This document shows, one piece after another, positions 33,733 through 47,993 of a stretch of DNA of 64,000 nt. The notes beneath the pieces are model-generated. The model was not told the DNA's origin and did no database searches. It saw only the letters and a program-made list of their open reading frames with translations. The stretch is from Aaosphaeria pasadenensis (taxonomy: Eukaryota; Ascomycota; Dothideomycetes; Pleosporales), in the NCBI GenBank assembly GCA_022813625.1, contig JAKLMB010000005.1, positions 248,001 through 312,000 of the forward strand. Reading direction: 5' to 3'. How positions within the stretch are numbered: the first letter of the stretch is position 1; the number at the start of each line of letters is the position of its first letter. A program made the translations under genes and the position numbers.

Positions 33733-36700
33733 TGTCGCGAGGGCGCTCTGTATATATCGGCGCTTTCTATCCCATGGAACGAACGAACGGACACGAGATT
33801 GGCGAATTCGACGGGAGGGAATCGAAGGGGAGAAAAGAGAATGAAGGAGAGAGAGAAAGAGTCAACGTTCGCGAAACGAGGGACGAATCAACGACCCAAC
33901 GAACGACTCATGGCTAAAGGAAAAAAAGTCCTCCATCCCTCCACCATCCCTCCCAACCCACAGGGCGTGGGGCCGGGGTGTGTGTGGATAGGGCGCTGGC
34001 GCTCGCGTTGTTCCCACGCATAGGTAGAGAACAAGAATTGCTGACCGGCGATAAAGCCTAACTCCCTCACGGCCGGAACTCTTCCGCGCTTTTAAACTGG
34101 AGCCGCTTTGCCGTTTCGAGGTGGGGACGTGGTCGCGTTTGCCTTTCACCACGCGCTATTCCCCCTCCACGGGCCGAACTGCTAAAGAAAACTGGTGAAG
34201 AGATGTCTGGCGACAGGGATCCCCGTGCCCCCTTTGCGGCAATCTTGACGCGAGATCGGCGGGTTCTGGTGTTTGGAAAAGGTTGCTTGGTTGCTATTGG
34301 ATCGTTTGGCGACTTCTGGTTGGGATGGTAGGGGGGTTGGCCAATGAGGTGGTTCTCCATGAGGGGTGAACGTAACCTCGGTTATCAGTTTTGAAGCCGA
34401 TTGCGAAGGGCGTTGGGACTTGTGCTTGGACATGTCGACAGTGACGTGGATGCGCCCTTTGCATTTATTGGATTCGCACGCTCACGTACGAGAATAGGAA
34501 CTGAAAAGATATGCATGAAGTTTGCGAAATGCGCACAGGTGGTGCCCAATGTCAGGGGAACGTCCTGATCCGATAGTCGTAAGACAACCGTCTTGTTAGC
34601 CTTTAGTTTTTCGGGGGTCCAGCCGGGAAGGATCCGACATGGTAATGTTTGATGAGATTGATACCCAATCCGCTACCTATTGCGGAGCGTTTCGAATCAG
34701 AGTTTGGAAGGGGTTCAACTATGGGGTAGTAAACGTTTTGAGCGATTGGACCGTGAAACGATCGTGTTAGTTGTAATATATTATGCTAGGCCTTAGTATT
34801 ATCCGTCGAAATATGTTCCACGAAGGTAGTTGCGACGTTTGGACGCTGCATACAGTCAATTCCCGGACCACGAAGGACTGAAATGGCAACCTTCTCCAGT
34901 TCGACTTCATAGAGGTCAGGTCAGTCATCTTCAGTAGGTCTTTGAGGCCTGGGGGATAGATCGCGCGAAAGGCCGCCTCGAAATTTCATCAGGCTGGATA
35001 CTTTTGTGAAAAGCCAGCGTGCGACTCATGCCCATAAAGAGGACGCACGCAATTTTGCAATTAAATGTAAAAATGAAGTTTGATGGCTTACCCGGGCTGT
35101 AGGTAATTGATCATTGTTCGTCGAGCACTGAATACTTTGGATTTGTATGCCAATGAGAATATTGTCTGTATGCACCTCTGATAATTCGATCTTCAACAAC
35201 CAGAACACAGCACCTGAGGAGACGAGAAAGGAGTTATAATTGAATGCCAGAGTTTGGAAGTAAGAAAACGAGCAACCACCGGCGAATTTGATCTGACTCT
35301 GAATGTATCAGTTGTCGCGCCCAGTAAGAAAAGTACAGTGCCTTAGGCACATCTCGTAGTACTCCAAAAAATGTCCAAGGATATCTCGTATGCTCGCGTA
35401 AGTCGTCGATCAAGTCACAAGTTACATCCTACTGGCACACCACCCGGTCTTGAAAAAAACTCATTGAAGAAGGAAAGTTACAACGTCGGAGTAACTTTCG
35501 GCGCTGTCTCTATTTTATGAACCGAAAGGGGAATATTTCGCTGCATGGCCATGGACCGGCTTTGTGTGCGAAGATGTGTGCACGCCATGAATGCCTGGTA
35601 CCGCATGTCTTGCTTCACTGATAAAGTATATACCTCGTGTGATCTCATACATGCGTGAACAGGTGGACTCAGATCACACTACTCTAAATAATCAGTTGAA
35701 CAACGTTTTCGATGCACACATTGAACTTATTAGACTTCGCTAAAAGTAAACCGAATTCAGGAAGGTCGCAGATGAATGAATGAGCACCAAGTTGACAAGC
35801 ATTCTCATGCTTTCTTCTATTCGCTAGTAGTTTTGTCATGGACATGATCTTGCGATTTGACTCAATCTAGCTGGTGCTAATAATCTGAACTCAATTAGCT
35901 AGGTCCGGTTCATGAGAGACAGGAGTACATGGATGGTTCCTTCAGATTCCTGGCGTTGGTAGATCCATTTCCGCGATTAAGGTACAACCTCGTACGAGGT
36001 ACTTTAAATCATTCAAAATACACCAAACAATTGATATAGAACTGCGGGCAATCAAATGTAATACTTATTCATGTGATTGGCGCGTAATCTGTCAGATGGT
36101 GGGGTGGAAGCTTATCAGTGCAAAGAGCGAGCGGTGTAGCACAGCGCTTTTATATCCTCTGAAGGAAGAAGACACATCAACGCAAGTGATTACAAGTTCG
36201 GTCAATTCCAAGGGCCCGGATTGGTTGATGTGGCGGTAGCGAATTACATGGCGAGTGAAATCATACACGAGACACAATACATTCAAGGATTGGTACTATC
36301 TAGCAGTCATTCTTCTAAACGCTTCGAGGAGCAGGGAATAGATGAATGGAAAAGAACTTGATTACCGTATCCTAAAGCCTCAGTAGAATGCCTCCATGAC
36401 GGACTGACCTCATTTGAATACCTAGCTAGCTAATTCATAAATCATCTGAAGGCCTCTAGAGTCAACAAACCTGCTGGGAGCCGCTCATATCATCGAGCGC
36501 TCATAACGATGATGCAATTTGACATGTTTTCGGTCACACTGAAAGTCTGCAGCATTCTATCATTTCAGACGCGATTGAGCGCGTCACGTGGGACCGTGTT
36601 TGCTGTTACTTCGCGCGGGACCATGCAGCTTCCCGTTGTGGATTTACGACGAGTTTCCTTCACCTTCCGTTACACACACTCTAACTCCCCCACCTTTGCG

Positions 36701-36827
36701 TCAACAACAACAACCCTTCCACCCACTCACCCCACCTTCACTCTTGACCGCTGTTTTCAAACGCAGCTTCCCTTCTCCATCTTTCCCTGACCAATACCCT
36801 CGCGTTTGTTTCTGTTCATTCTTCGCG
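33733..36827. other. 3-kb gene-poor, AT-leaning region
   Basis: The left 700 bases hold the transporter promoter, with a GAACGAACGG run near 33777-33790. From about 34500 to 36450 the base composition is visibly more AT-rich than in the flanking genes (one sampled 60-base line has 37% GC), and stops are frequent in all frames. A 14-bp perfect palindrome, ACCTCGTACGAGGT, lies at 35987-36000. No transposase or terminal repeats were recognised. The last 250 bases are the C/T-rich promoter of the giant protein gene. Confidence 0.5.
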
Positions 36828-39800
36828 ATGGCAGCTGCTTCAGGCGGGCCGGCACACCTTCTACAGAAGTTGTATTACCATGTCGTGTTGCCTCGAGACG
36901 TTCCTGGCAGAGAGGATTCCAACCTCCTCTCCATTGACCGAGAACTTCACGAGCGTCTCACACGTGCCATAAAGACCATTAGCTCTCACGCATCCACTGA
37001 ACACTTTCACGCGATTGAAGCAGCTCGTGTATCTTTCATCAAGAGCAAAGCCATCAATGTCGACGGCAAGATCGACAAAGACGTTTTCGTGGAAGAATTA
37101 GCGACTCTCAATACTTCACAGACGCTGTTCCTACATGCTACGGAGCAAAACGCGGCCTTGCTCGTCTACCGGGAAGACAAGTGAGTGAAATACCCCAACA
37201 GTAACTGACGGACATACTGACATTCAAACCAGAGCGGGCACTGAGCCATGCGTAACGTTCGAAGTCTTCGAGGCGTCCGCCGCATCTGCTGCAGTTCTGG
37301 CCGCAGAGAACGCCCTACGGCGTACTTTCCCAGGACATGCAGTCACTGTACCAGCTCACATCATAGCCGACGAGACCTTCCGCGATGCTTTGGGCACGTT
37401 CCTCCAGCAGGCCAGCATCGAATGTGTCAAGAAGTTCTCCGCCGTGACCTACAAGGCGAACGCGCCTTTGCCCGAAATCCGTGATACCGCAGATCCAGCC
37501 ATTATAAGCGGTCTTTTAATGTCCATCCTCGAGGCAGCTGGCCAGTCTGCTAATTGCACGCTGCTGCGAAAAAGGGTACGAGACACCGTATCATTCGACA
37601 ATGCTCGCAAACCCTGGAGACGCTCTCCGCATTATCTCGTGCTTCGCGTCGCGTTGCAGCGGCATCTATATCGATTGCTAGGTGGACAGGTTGGTCACGT
37701 ATACTACAAGCTCATCATGTGTACGTTCTTGGTGTCTCTCCTAGACGATACCGTAGGCGAAATCCCCTCAGAGCAGATTTACCATGTCAAACGCAAACTC
37801 GGACTCCGGATCGCAAAGCTCGAGAGTGATAGAAAACTCGACTGGCAAGAAGCGGCCCCTGTTTTGGACCGCCTCCTCCGTGCATTGCATCCAATCTATG
37901 ATAGATCACTCACAGTAGCAATGACCTACATAGAACGCCAGTGGGAAGATGTACAAAAGAAAACAAGGCGTGTCATCAAACTGCTGCCAGTGCGGGCATC
38001 TCCCTCGGATTGTGTCCTGAGTTTGACACTCAGTGGGCCACTATTACGAAGAATAATTTTCAACCCACTGCCTGCGCAACAGCCGGTTCTCAATGCCTCA
38101 AACTTTATCAGAAATTATGAGCGTACAAAAGCGAAAACGGAAGTATTTTCTCGAATCACAGATAAATACCTGACTCTGAACAAAATGGACGATCGTATGC
38201 GACAGAAAGCGTCCAATTATCGACAGATGCTGTCTGACTCTTCCAGATCAATTGACTACGAGGCTGTCTGCGAAAAGGTTTCTAGGCTTATTAAGGAGTA
38301 CATTGAAACCGTCGGAACTGCGTATAATGAATATCCCAACCTCAAAAGTCAGATGTTCTTAACTTTGTTCGAACTTTGGGTTATCCTAGATCGATGTGCT
38401 ATATTTTGCTATAGCATACTGAGCGAGTACCAACCCGGTTTCCACTTAAAGATCTTCGAGAAATTGCAACTTCTTTCGCTGGAGGATATGGTTCGCCTGC
38501 GACGTGTCGAATGCTATGCTTTGAGAAGATGCAGACGCCGCAAAGGCAAAGACCCAAAGACCATCTATGACACTCCTTCTGAGGATTGTTTTGCGGTACA
38601 ATACTATGATACTTCTCCACATGCTTTCAGCATGCGTCTTCGGCGGGAAAGGATCGAATCGCAAGCTGAAATTGATCGTCAGGCCAAAGAGAAGGAATGG
38701 ACTACAAAGAACGCTGAACATGAGGAACTCATGAAAAAAATCAAAGAGTCTCGGTGCCCGGGCTTTGAGGACAAAATCATGCCCGACGGATCCGTGCAAA
38801 GCAAACATCGGGCAGTATGCTGGCATCATCGATACATGCATGAAGCTAGAAATATTCAAATCGAAATCCACGAACATCCGCTGCCGACTCCCGAATACGC
38901 TGCTAAGGCCGTAGTATTTGAGCTCGCGCCCCCGGAAGCCTTTGCTGCTTACCGTGATGCTACGTGGCGACTCTTGACCCGATTTTTCTACGCAGATGCG
39001 AAAGTAGTAGACGGAATCTTTGAGCTCGCTAATTATTCAGGCCTCAAATTGCATGGAGGACGTTCCAACACGATGGTGTCGATGGCTTCAGTTAAGAAGT
39101 CCCATCTCGATTCTCACTACGCCACCGTACGATTCCCTACTTCCCTTGACGAGGTCTGCCGGCCATGTGGCCTCAGGTTGGATTACTACGACATCGAGAA
39201 TTTCATGTGGACATCGAAGCGTGAACATCTTCCACCAGCGTCGAATTTCCCTCTCATTCTACCTGCAGGATCACCCTTTTCAATGTTTCGCCCGTCCTTC
39301 AACCATTGGCCAACATCCAACGACATCATTGCAGAACAAACAAAGTGTCCGGTCACTTTGAATACTCATGAGTTTATGGCTTGGAACAACTTGCTTGTTG
39401 GAACTCACTGTAGATGGCTCACTCTCCTAAGGGAGCTAGGCTCTACCAATTTGAATTTCTCTGCAGAATCGACATGGGCAATTGTGACAGCATTGGCTCA
39501 GCAAGTGGGCCCGGCATTGGAGGGTGGAAATTCAAGTGAGGTTCATGAGGTATTCCAGGACGTAACGTTTTGCCACAAGTTACTTGAGCAAGTGAGCCAA
39601 CGGCTTGAGGCGATTAGGGAGAATTGGCGCGAACCAATTCAGATGAGTATGCTGATACTCGTGCTGCTCAAAGTCAAGTCAATGTCGGATGATCCAAAAG
39701 TGGTGCGTTCCGCATCCGAAATGCTTCATAATGCACGAGCGATCTGTTGGGAATGGTGCATCATGTTGCGATCATGCCCTGACCTTCCCAGCGAGTCAGC

Positions 39801-42800
39801 CATCTTCGCGACTTGGGCTGCCGTGCTAACGAAAAGCACATTTCGTTTAGCGCCCCAAATGCCATTCGATTTATCACGAAAGGAAACAAAACAGTACATT
39901 TGTGCATCGATTTTCCTACACGAGGCCCACATCGGAGCTTTCGACAATATACCACACTGCCTACGCACGAATTTGTTGAACGATCTTCATTTGGGCCAAC
40001 AGATCTACGCAAAACTTCAAGCGTGCATCGTTAGGCAGCCAGAAGTGGTACTAGATGTCCTTGAAGAGATCTGGCCTGTTTCCACCGAGTCTTCAGATCA
40101 TCGTCCAGAGATCGAGCTCATTGAAAACACTGGTTGGGTGCATATCAAAATAAAAATGACTCGACAGAATGTCACGCATCACGTTCACATTCACTTTCTT
40201 CAAGGCGACTTTCTCATCGATGGACAGCAGTCTGGTACTCTTCCAGTGGCATATCGTCAGTCTCAAGCAGTTAAGATCCTTTTTGAATCATACAATTTTC
40301 GTGTGCGACCATCGTGGCTCAATGGCATGGCCTATTACGTAGACAGGCCAATGCCAAATGGTCATAGAATCCACCTGGGCCTTCGCGACAATGCGGTAAT
40401 TGTACGAGCAACGAGGCACGGCTCGACCCTGGAACTGATCCAACCGTCGATTTTCCAATCGCCAGTCCACTTCGACCTACCCAGCGTAATGATAGACAAT
40501 TGTTACCACTGGCTGGACGTGCAAACTGGGGTGATGGAAATCCGAAGGCGCGATATTTGGAAGCAAAGGGACGGAAACTGGACGATAAATCTCCGCACAG
40601 GTACTGCAACAAGGAGGAAATCTGTTTTATTGGACCCACACAGTATGACTGCGAAAGATGTCGCCCGAAATTTTCATCGTTTCGAGGATGGCAGGCATAT
40701 TTTGGTGTACCAGTCCCATGCAAGATACCCTCGCCTTTGTGTGGAACTCAATCGCTTGGAGCTCGTGTTCCACGTTAGGGACTCCGGTCTCCTCTATTGC
40801 AAGCAGCACGACGCAGTGGTACCCTATGGTCCCGAGCAAGAACCTGGGGTGTGGACGGGCCTTCTAAGCAAATTAGTTATTCGATCTGTCAAGAATAAGG
40901 AGCGGCGCAGTATACTGGTACCTCTCGGAGACTTGAAATTCATCATGTCGCCAGGCGAACATTTGCTCATTGTGGTAGAGAGCAAGGGAGAATACCTCAA
41001 GTTTGACATTGATCCGATTCTTGGCCGTCTGGATTGCCCCGCTGAGCCGCTGACTCTCTACTACAAAGCCCAATGTCACGCGTATACTTCGCACCATCTT
41101 CCTGATAGCCTCACTGGTCGCACGGGAATCGATGAGGCCATCAGATGTCTCGAGAGTGGACTGTATCAACCTTGGACTGCTCTTACACCCACTCCCGTCC
41201 AGCTATTACGAAACATCTCGGCGTTAACTCCTGCTAGAGATTACTACCCCCAGGATCTCAAATCCATGGAAAGAGTGCATTGGCGTCAAGACCTGACGGT
41301 TACAATACAGGATGATCGATTTCGAGCGTGTGTTGCTCGGATTCTTTTGAAATCAGCATCCTTAAGCAAGTTCAACACTCAGAGTGCACATGACCTGATG
41401 AAAATGCATTCCTATCAACTATCCCATCTTGAGCGTCGTGCTATCTGTCGCGTACAGAAAAGCCCCCTGGCCAAAGATAGGGAATATGATGCTAGAGACC
41501 TAGCACACGTTTCTAATGAGTGTAGCCACTCTAAGGCGGTGGCAACTTGGTTTCTGGATCAAACCCAGCCTCCCAAAGCCTCGAAAAGCCTTCCGCATCT
41601 TCTTGAAGGCTATCCTTTGATCGGGAGCTATGATATGCCATATGAGAAAGTTCGATTGTCTGATATGATGTTAGTGGATCTCGCACAAGAATGGGGCCCC
41701 ATATCCTTGTTGGCAATCTCCTCCAGGAAGCCTGAGCGGTACCACTTGATGTTCCTGTTTGGGACTATGGCATTCTCACAAGCGGCGAATATGGAGCTTT
41801 TGGGAGCTCTATCTTCTTTCGCGATGCTCGAGGGAGTTAAAGTAATTGAGTTGCCTTCAAATCACTCTTCTTATGTTGACTTCATATCTGGTGAGCTACC
41901 GGTAGCGACAAAAATGATGTTGCTTATGCAGGATGCATGTGTACCTTTCGAGTCAACCAGTGAAACCAGCCGAGGAAAGTCAGGCCAACTTGCCCTCATG
42001 AGAATCAAACATCAAAAGGACGCTGAAGCCAGTTGTCAGGTGCTTGCCAAAGATATCTGCAAACAATGGCCACATCCAATCATCGATGCTGAATCGCTTG
42101 CAGCTATTGATGCATCTCTGCTGGATGTTAAAAAGGCTCTTGAGCTAGTATCGGCAGAGTGGAAGCGACTGGCTCAGAACGCCGACTTAGACCATCACTT
42201 GAAGAAGTTACAGATTGCTCTAGACCGCAGCCAATCACTTCCAACAACAGCACCAAACACTGTCGGAAATCCTGAAATCAATCCGCCCAATCCTGGATTG
42301 GACGATACGTACTATGAATCTAGACTGCGTGCCCATGATATCCCAACATTAGGCGATCTGCTCGCGACCAGGATGGAAAAAGGTCATTTAGGCATTTCCC
42401 CAAGAGCTACAGAAAGCCTTTCTAGTGGTAACTCTGTTGGTAGCGTACCTTTTGCGTCCCGAAGCAAACTCAGCGGTCATACGATTAATCCTCCAGCTCA
42501 AAGAAAGAAGCGGTTAGCACGAATTCCAGAATCCGTTAAAGAGTTGGAGATGATTGTTAGGAAGCTGCAGAACACAACGTCAACGGTGGAAAGAGACTTT
42601 GCGACAGAGATGAACGACAGTGTAGAGTCGCTTGTCGGCCATTTGAGTTTGCCACAAGTTATGAATTCTGAATTCATACCTAATAAACATGACTTCGAAG
42701 TACATGAGGCGGCCCGCTTGTACAACGAAATGATTCAGCATATACGAAAGACGCTTGCTATTCAAGACCGTCGCTCAATATGGCTGAAGCATGCAGACTT

Positions 42801-45800
42801 GTGGCCTTCCATGTCTCCACTGGATCTGCTCTCGGAGCTCCGTTCTATCTCGAATGTTTCCTTCGGCGAGGGTGTGCGTCAGGCCCTCATTGATCTTGGG
42901 GTGCAGCTATGTGCTTACCAGAGATTACTCCGAATAAAAGATGCATCACTAACAGGGAAAACCCAACAGCTGGAAGATGAGCGCAAGAACCCTGGACACA
43001 CTAATTGGAAACCAATTGAGAGACCTGATTGGCTCTTGCTCGAAATCGATAGCAACGTGATGCTTAGAGAAGAGCAAGTGAAGGTCGCAGAGGCTGTCAT
43101 CTCACCTTCGTCCGGAAAGAATTCAGTTGTTCAACTATTGATGGGCAAGGGCAAAACTTCCTGCATTCTTCCTATGGTCGCGTCTGTCCTGGCAGATGGA
43201 AATCATCTGCTGAGAGTCGTGGTACCTCGCGCTCTCCTATTGCAATCGGCGCAAGTTCTACAAGCGAAACTTGGAGGGGCTTTGAATCGCGAAGTCATCC
43301 ATATACCATTTTCTAGAAGTACACCTACCAACGATGAGCTCATTCAGCTCTACGGTAATCTTCACAACGACGCGAGAATAAATAAAGGTGTCGTGCTGGC
43401 TCTCCCGGAGCACCTCCTTTCATTCAGACTTAGCGGACTACAGCGGTTATGTGAGGAGCGCATGCAAGCGGCGGGCCCAATGATCAGGATACAGAAGTTC
43501 CTAGACAAGCATGCTCGGGATGTTCTAGATGAGTGTGATGTCACCTTGGCGATTCGAACACAGCTCATATATCCATCTGGCGCACAGAGAACCGTAGACG
43601 GACATCCTTTACGTTGGCAAGTCATCCAGTCACTCCTTCGACTTGTGAAGTCGTTCATTCCGGACCTGCTTCACCGCTTCCCTCTAAGCTTGGAGGTTGT
43701 ACACCGACATCGCGGCGAGTATCCTTTGCTCTATTTTCTTCGGCACGACGTTGAGGATTACCTTCTCAGTCAAATCGTAGGAGCTTTCGGCCAAGGACAG
43801 TTAATTAGATGCTCAGGATGTACAGAGAGCGACATGAATGATATGAAGCTTTTCATTTCATCACCCAGCGTATCATCGAAGATTGCCAAAAGAATTGCCA
43901 AAGGGCTGAAAGATAAGATTCATTTAATGAAAGCAGTCTACCTGCTAAGAGGGCTGCTAGTCCATCGCATACTTCTGTCAACCCTGAAGAAAAGGTGGAA
44001 TGTGCAATACGGTCTTCATCCAACTCGCGAACCAATCGCCGTGCCGTATCATGCGAAAGGTGTACCATCGCCTACGTCCGAATGGGGCCACCCAGATGTA
44101 GCAATCACTCTGACGTGTTTATCCTTCTATTATGAAGGCCTCACAACTAGCCAGTTCAAGCACTCCTTTGAGCAGTTGCTCAAATCTGATGAGCCAGGCG
44201 TCGAGTTTGAGAAATGGGTCAGCAGTGGTGTTCCCGAAAGCCTGAGTGACCACAAGGTCATCAATCCGGATGACACTGTTCAATTCGCAACACTCTATCA
44301 GCACGTCCGACACAACATCCACATGATAGACTTTTACTTGAATAACTTCGTCTTTCCGAAGCATGCAAAACAATTCGAGACTAAACTACAAGCGTCCGGC
44401 TGGGACCTTGTCCAATTTGACCCAGACCGCAAGCTCAACTGTGCGACCACCGGGTTTTCTGGTACGAATGACTCTCGGCATCAACTTCCCATGACCATTC
44501 AGCAGAATGATCTGGCAGAGCTGAAGCATACTAATGCAGAAGTTCTGTCATACTTGCTCGAGGGACGAAATCGGAGATATGTGCCTGCTGTAGATGATCA
44601 AGGAAAGCGTCTAAGTGAAACAGATTTACTGGCAAAACTTGTGGACCCGTTTGGAAAAGGTCTACAGAACCCCAGTCATAGTGAAAGACTCCGAATCCTT
44701 ATTGATGCCGGTGCTCAGATCCTCGAGCATGACAACCGGAGTCTCGCCATGGAATGGCTTAAAATTGATCATGATGCTTCCGCGGCGGTCTATTTCGATT
44801 CGTCTGATCACCGTGCTTGGGTGATCTACAAGAATGGCAAATTGATCCCACTAGTTGCATCTCCATTCGCAGAGCGTCTTGAGGATTGCGTGGTCTATCT
44901 TGATGAAAGTCATTGTCGTGGAATCGACATTAAGTTTCCGCCAAATGCCAAAGCTGCGTTGACGTTGGGCCCGCATCTGACAAAGGACGCTTTTGCGCAA
45001 GCAGCCATGAGAATGCGACTGCTTGGTACAACTCACTCTGTTACAACGTTTTCACCACCCGAAGTACACCAGAAGATCCTCGGTAAGTACGGAACTGCTA
45101 AAAGATGAACCCCACTGACCTTTTCCAGATGTCCAGCAAAAGACCCAAGGCGATTATATTGATTCGGCGGATGTCATTTCATGGCTTCTTAAACAGACCT
45201 GTACTGCAATTGAACAAACAGAACCACTTTATTACGCGCAGGGAGTTAATTATCTGCACCGTAGTCAGAGCAAGTTGGACAATGCGGACTTTCTGAAGAG
45301 TATTGCTTCAAGAAGTCTCTACTGCACATCATTGAAGTCGAGAGAGTCTTTGACCCTTCAAGAACTTTACGAACCAAAATTCCAGCAAAAGTTTACAGAG
45401 AAGCTTGTCTCAAATTATTCTCTCTGCCAGTATGCACAGAAACTGCAACTGCGACGCAAGGCATTTCAAGATCGTGGACGGGCTGCACATTCTTCTGCTC
45501 TTGAAGAAGTGGAGGTGGAGCGTGAAGTGGAGGATGAGGTTGAAGACGTCCGAGAAGTCCAGAAACCGTTCTACTTTACGGCACACAAAGTCGGGAAGAT
45601 TCATCAGGACATATCTTTCTTTGCGGAGACTGGCATCTTGCGTCTCGACAGTCCTGCTTATCAACCTGTATTTGACGTTCTACAGCGTACTGGGTTGGGC
45701 GTCCTTCAAGGTGCTATGAAATCTAAGGCTGAGCCGTATCTCTACCTTTCCAGCGAATTCAATCGGACGGTCAATTCAATCAGTCCAAACGACAATTTTA

Positions 45801-46572
45801 TTCGACCTTGTCACTGGATACTTGTGAATGAATCTGGGCTTGCCGTAGCCCTTTCTCAAGAGGAGGCAGACCAGGTCATTCCCATTCTCCGAAAATCGCC
45901 ATCTGATAGTTCACATGCCTATCTCATTGTCTATGCTGCCCCAGTCACGCGTCGGATGATGCACTTTAACAACCTAGATTACTTTGCTATCCCACCGCTC
46001 CCTGTCGATCTCATCTTCCCTGTACATCTCAAAATCGAACTTGGAATTTTCGCTGGACGCCTTTACTTTGCTTGGGATGAACATTCGGAGCTCCTGGATT
46101 ATATTGGTCTCTCTGAGACCGTGGGTGCGCAGAGTCCGACTGACAATTGGGGAGGATTTACCAAAGATGCTTCAAGCTTTAGTAAGTCAGCTTCTAAAAC
46201 TAGAAAAGGGTTTACTAACAGGATTTAGCTCATGAGTGGCTTACACTTCGTCGAAAAGGTCAAGACATCGAACATACCCCCATGGGCTTCTTGACGACTG
46301 GCAGACCTCTCTTCGCAGAACATCCTTTCTTCGCAACCGATTCCAGAGAAAAGAAGCGCAACATCTCCAAGCACACGCTCCCCAAGGAACAGCTCATTGA
46401 GGATGATGTTTCAGAGGATGGGGACCAAGACTCGGACGAGGAGCTCTTTGCTGAAGCTGAAGAGATCTATGATAATCGACAGGTGATGATATATTCCGAC
46501 GATGATGATGAAGCGGGAAACATGTTCTTTGATGCGTTCGATAAGGTTGAAGAACTTGAAGGTCAGGAGTAG
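36828..46572 (+). CDS. Giant DUF6606-DUF3638-DUF3645 protein with helicase-like motifs
   Basis: Exons are 36828-37180, 37233-45082, 45129-46181 and 46229-46572, with introns of 52, 46 and 47 nt. The total of 9,600 nt gives 3,199 residues. The start matches the DUF6606 N-terminus (LLQKLYYHVVLPRDVPGRED). Near residue 2088 a Walker A-like QLLMGKGKTS opens the DUF3638 block, followed by VVVPRALLLQ and an Asp/Glu motif DECD (about 2216). DUF3645 follows (about 2531-2565), preceded by TTGFSGTND. Near 2673 comes YLDESHCRGIDIKFPP, then AQAAMRMRLLG. A charged linker (VEVEREVEDEVEDVREVQKP) and an acidic C-terminal tail end the protein. Databases often label such proteins ubiquitinyl hydrolase, but no Cys-protease motif is evident to me. 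Its cell role is unknown; an ATP-driven motor is inferred. Confidence 0.9.
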
Positions 46573-47318
46573 GAGGAACAAGGAATTCTCAGTCATGCAC
46601 TATTATAGCTGTCCAATTACCATAAATCACAGTAACCCCCTCTAAGTTCAAAATGTAAAATATGTATGCCAAAAAAAACCATTGAATGTTCAACACCTTT
46701 GACCGATGAGAAATATACCTCGTTAATTCGCTAAAGACAGCGTACAAGAAATGAAGTAAGTGTGAAAATGACCACTCCTGCCTTTGCGGTGCTAGTCACC
46801 ACACTTAGGTCTATCTCACGACAAAATGCTGCATGCAAACTTTGTTTATATTCTCTTGTGAGCACTGTCTGAATGTCCTTTCTTTGGTACCAGGGGTGGA
46901 AGATCAGTCGTGTGATCGATTTAAATATTGCTCGTGATTCACTCATTGCTTGTGATGCTCCCTACTACAGAGGCGTCTACATGCGACATAGCTCAGTGCG
47001 TCACACAATAAGTTGAAGGGACATTAGATCTGAAGGCATTAGTAGTAATGATTTACACAAATTCGTACAAAGATTGAGCTTGTATGACTGGCCCCGTGTT
47101 GAGGTGAGGGTGTTGTGAAAGTAATTTCTATTGACTACAATGTGGTCTTCAATCGATCCCAAAAAGCATAAGTTAGGCTTTTTGTTCAAGGCCTGTATCT
47201 AGCAAAGGCGAAGTGATCCAACAAGCTGGGGAAATCTGTCTTGTCCGGGGCTTTTCCATCCCAAACATTGGAGCCTTGTCACCATTCTCTCTTCAACACA
47301 TGCCCAGGTATTTCAGGT
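46573..47318. other. Intergenic spacer
   Basis: This is the AT-rich 3' flank of the giant protein gene, with a poly-A-like AAAAAAAA run near 46670. The rest shows nothing that I can assign. Confidence 0.45.
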
Positions 47319-47993
47319 TTAACCCTTCGATTCTGTCGAGGATTGTTGGCGCTTATGTTTGCGCATTTCTTTTCTTGACATCGGTGAACTTCGATCGGGA
47401 ATCTCCTTCTGCTTGGGTTTTTCCTCCGGCTCTTCAAGGACCCAGCAAAGATGTAATGCTTCTTGGCGATTAAGAAAAATTCGGACAGATTTCAGGTTCC
47501 TCCATCCAAAGTATAGCGGCCTTGCCGCCAGCATTCTCCCAATTGCCTTCCCATTGTCCGTCCCCAACAACAGAAAGAAGTCATCTTCTCCCGCAGCGAC
47601 GTCAATATACTGATTTCTAACTAGCCGGAGTCTTCTTCGCCGCTCTATGTCGTCGGCGATGATCTGCGTCATTCGGTTGGCGATATGTACCCTCCAGACA
47701 GCTTCGAGCTTCGACATTGACCCCGGTCAATGCTGTGGCAGCAAAATTTGAATAGCACGAAATCATCGAACCGTCTTTGTGGGCGTAGTTTGTTAGAATG
47801 ACTTGGCGTTTTCGACTCCATCCTGATAGTGTATTGGCTCCACCTTGAAGGCATAAAGGCCATCTACAACTGGCATCGGAACAAAGGCAAACGGTCGGAG
47901 TCGGATGGCCTCCTCGATCTCGTGGAATATACGCCGCCCTCTCGTCGCAAATTCCTGATGCTGTGTAGCTCGTAAAAACTGGTGAGTTGACAT
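47319..47993 (-). pseudogene. Small gene, frame broken or with unusual splicing
   Basis: A start at ATG 47993 opens a protein-like frame (FLRATQHQEF ... VVDGLYAFKVEPIHYQDG) that meets a TAA soon after. Next to it, another frame on the same strand reads RQVILTNYAHKDGSMISCYS and onward. The first frame then resumes as VWRVHIANRMTQIIADDIER ... NLKSVRIFLNRQEALHLCWV to a stop at 47319. Two compensating frameshifts would join all three parts. Alternatively, an intron at about 47664-47843 (180 nt, frame-neutral) would skip the middle, or translation may start at ATG 47717 and give 132 residues. The family is not recognised. I favour a decayed gene or sequencing indels. Confidence 0.4.
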
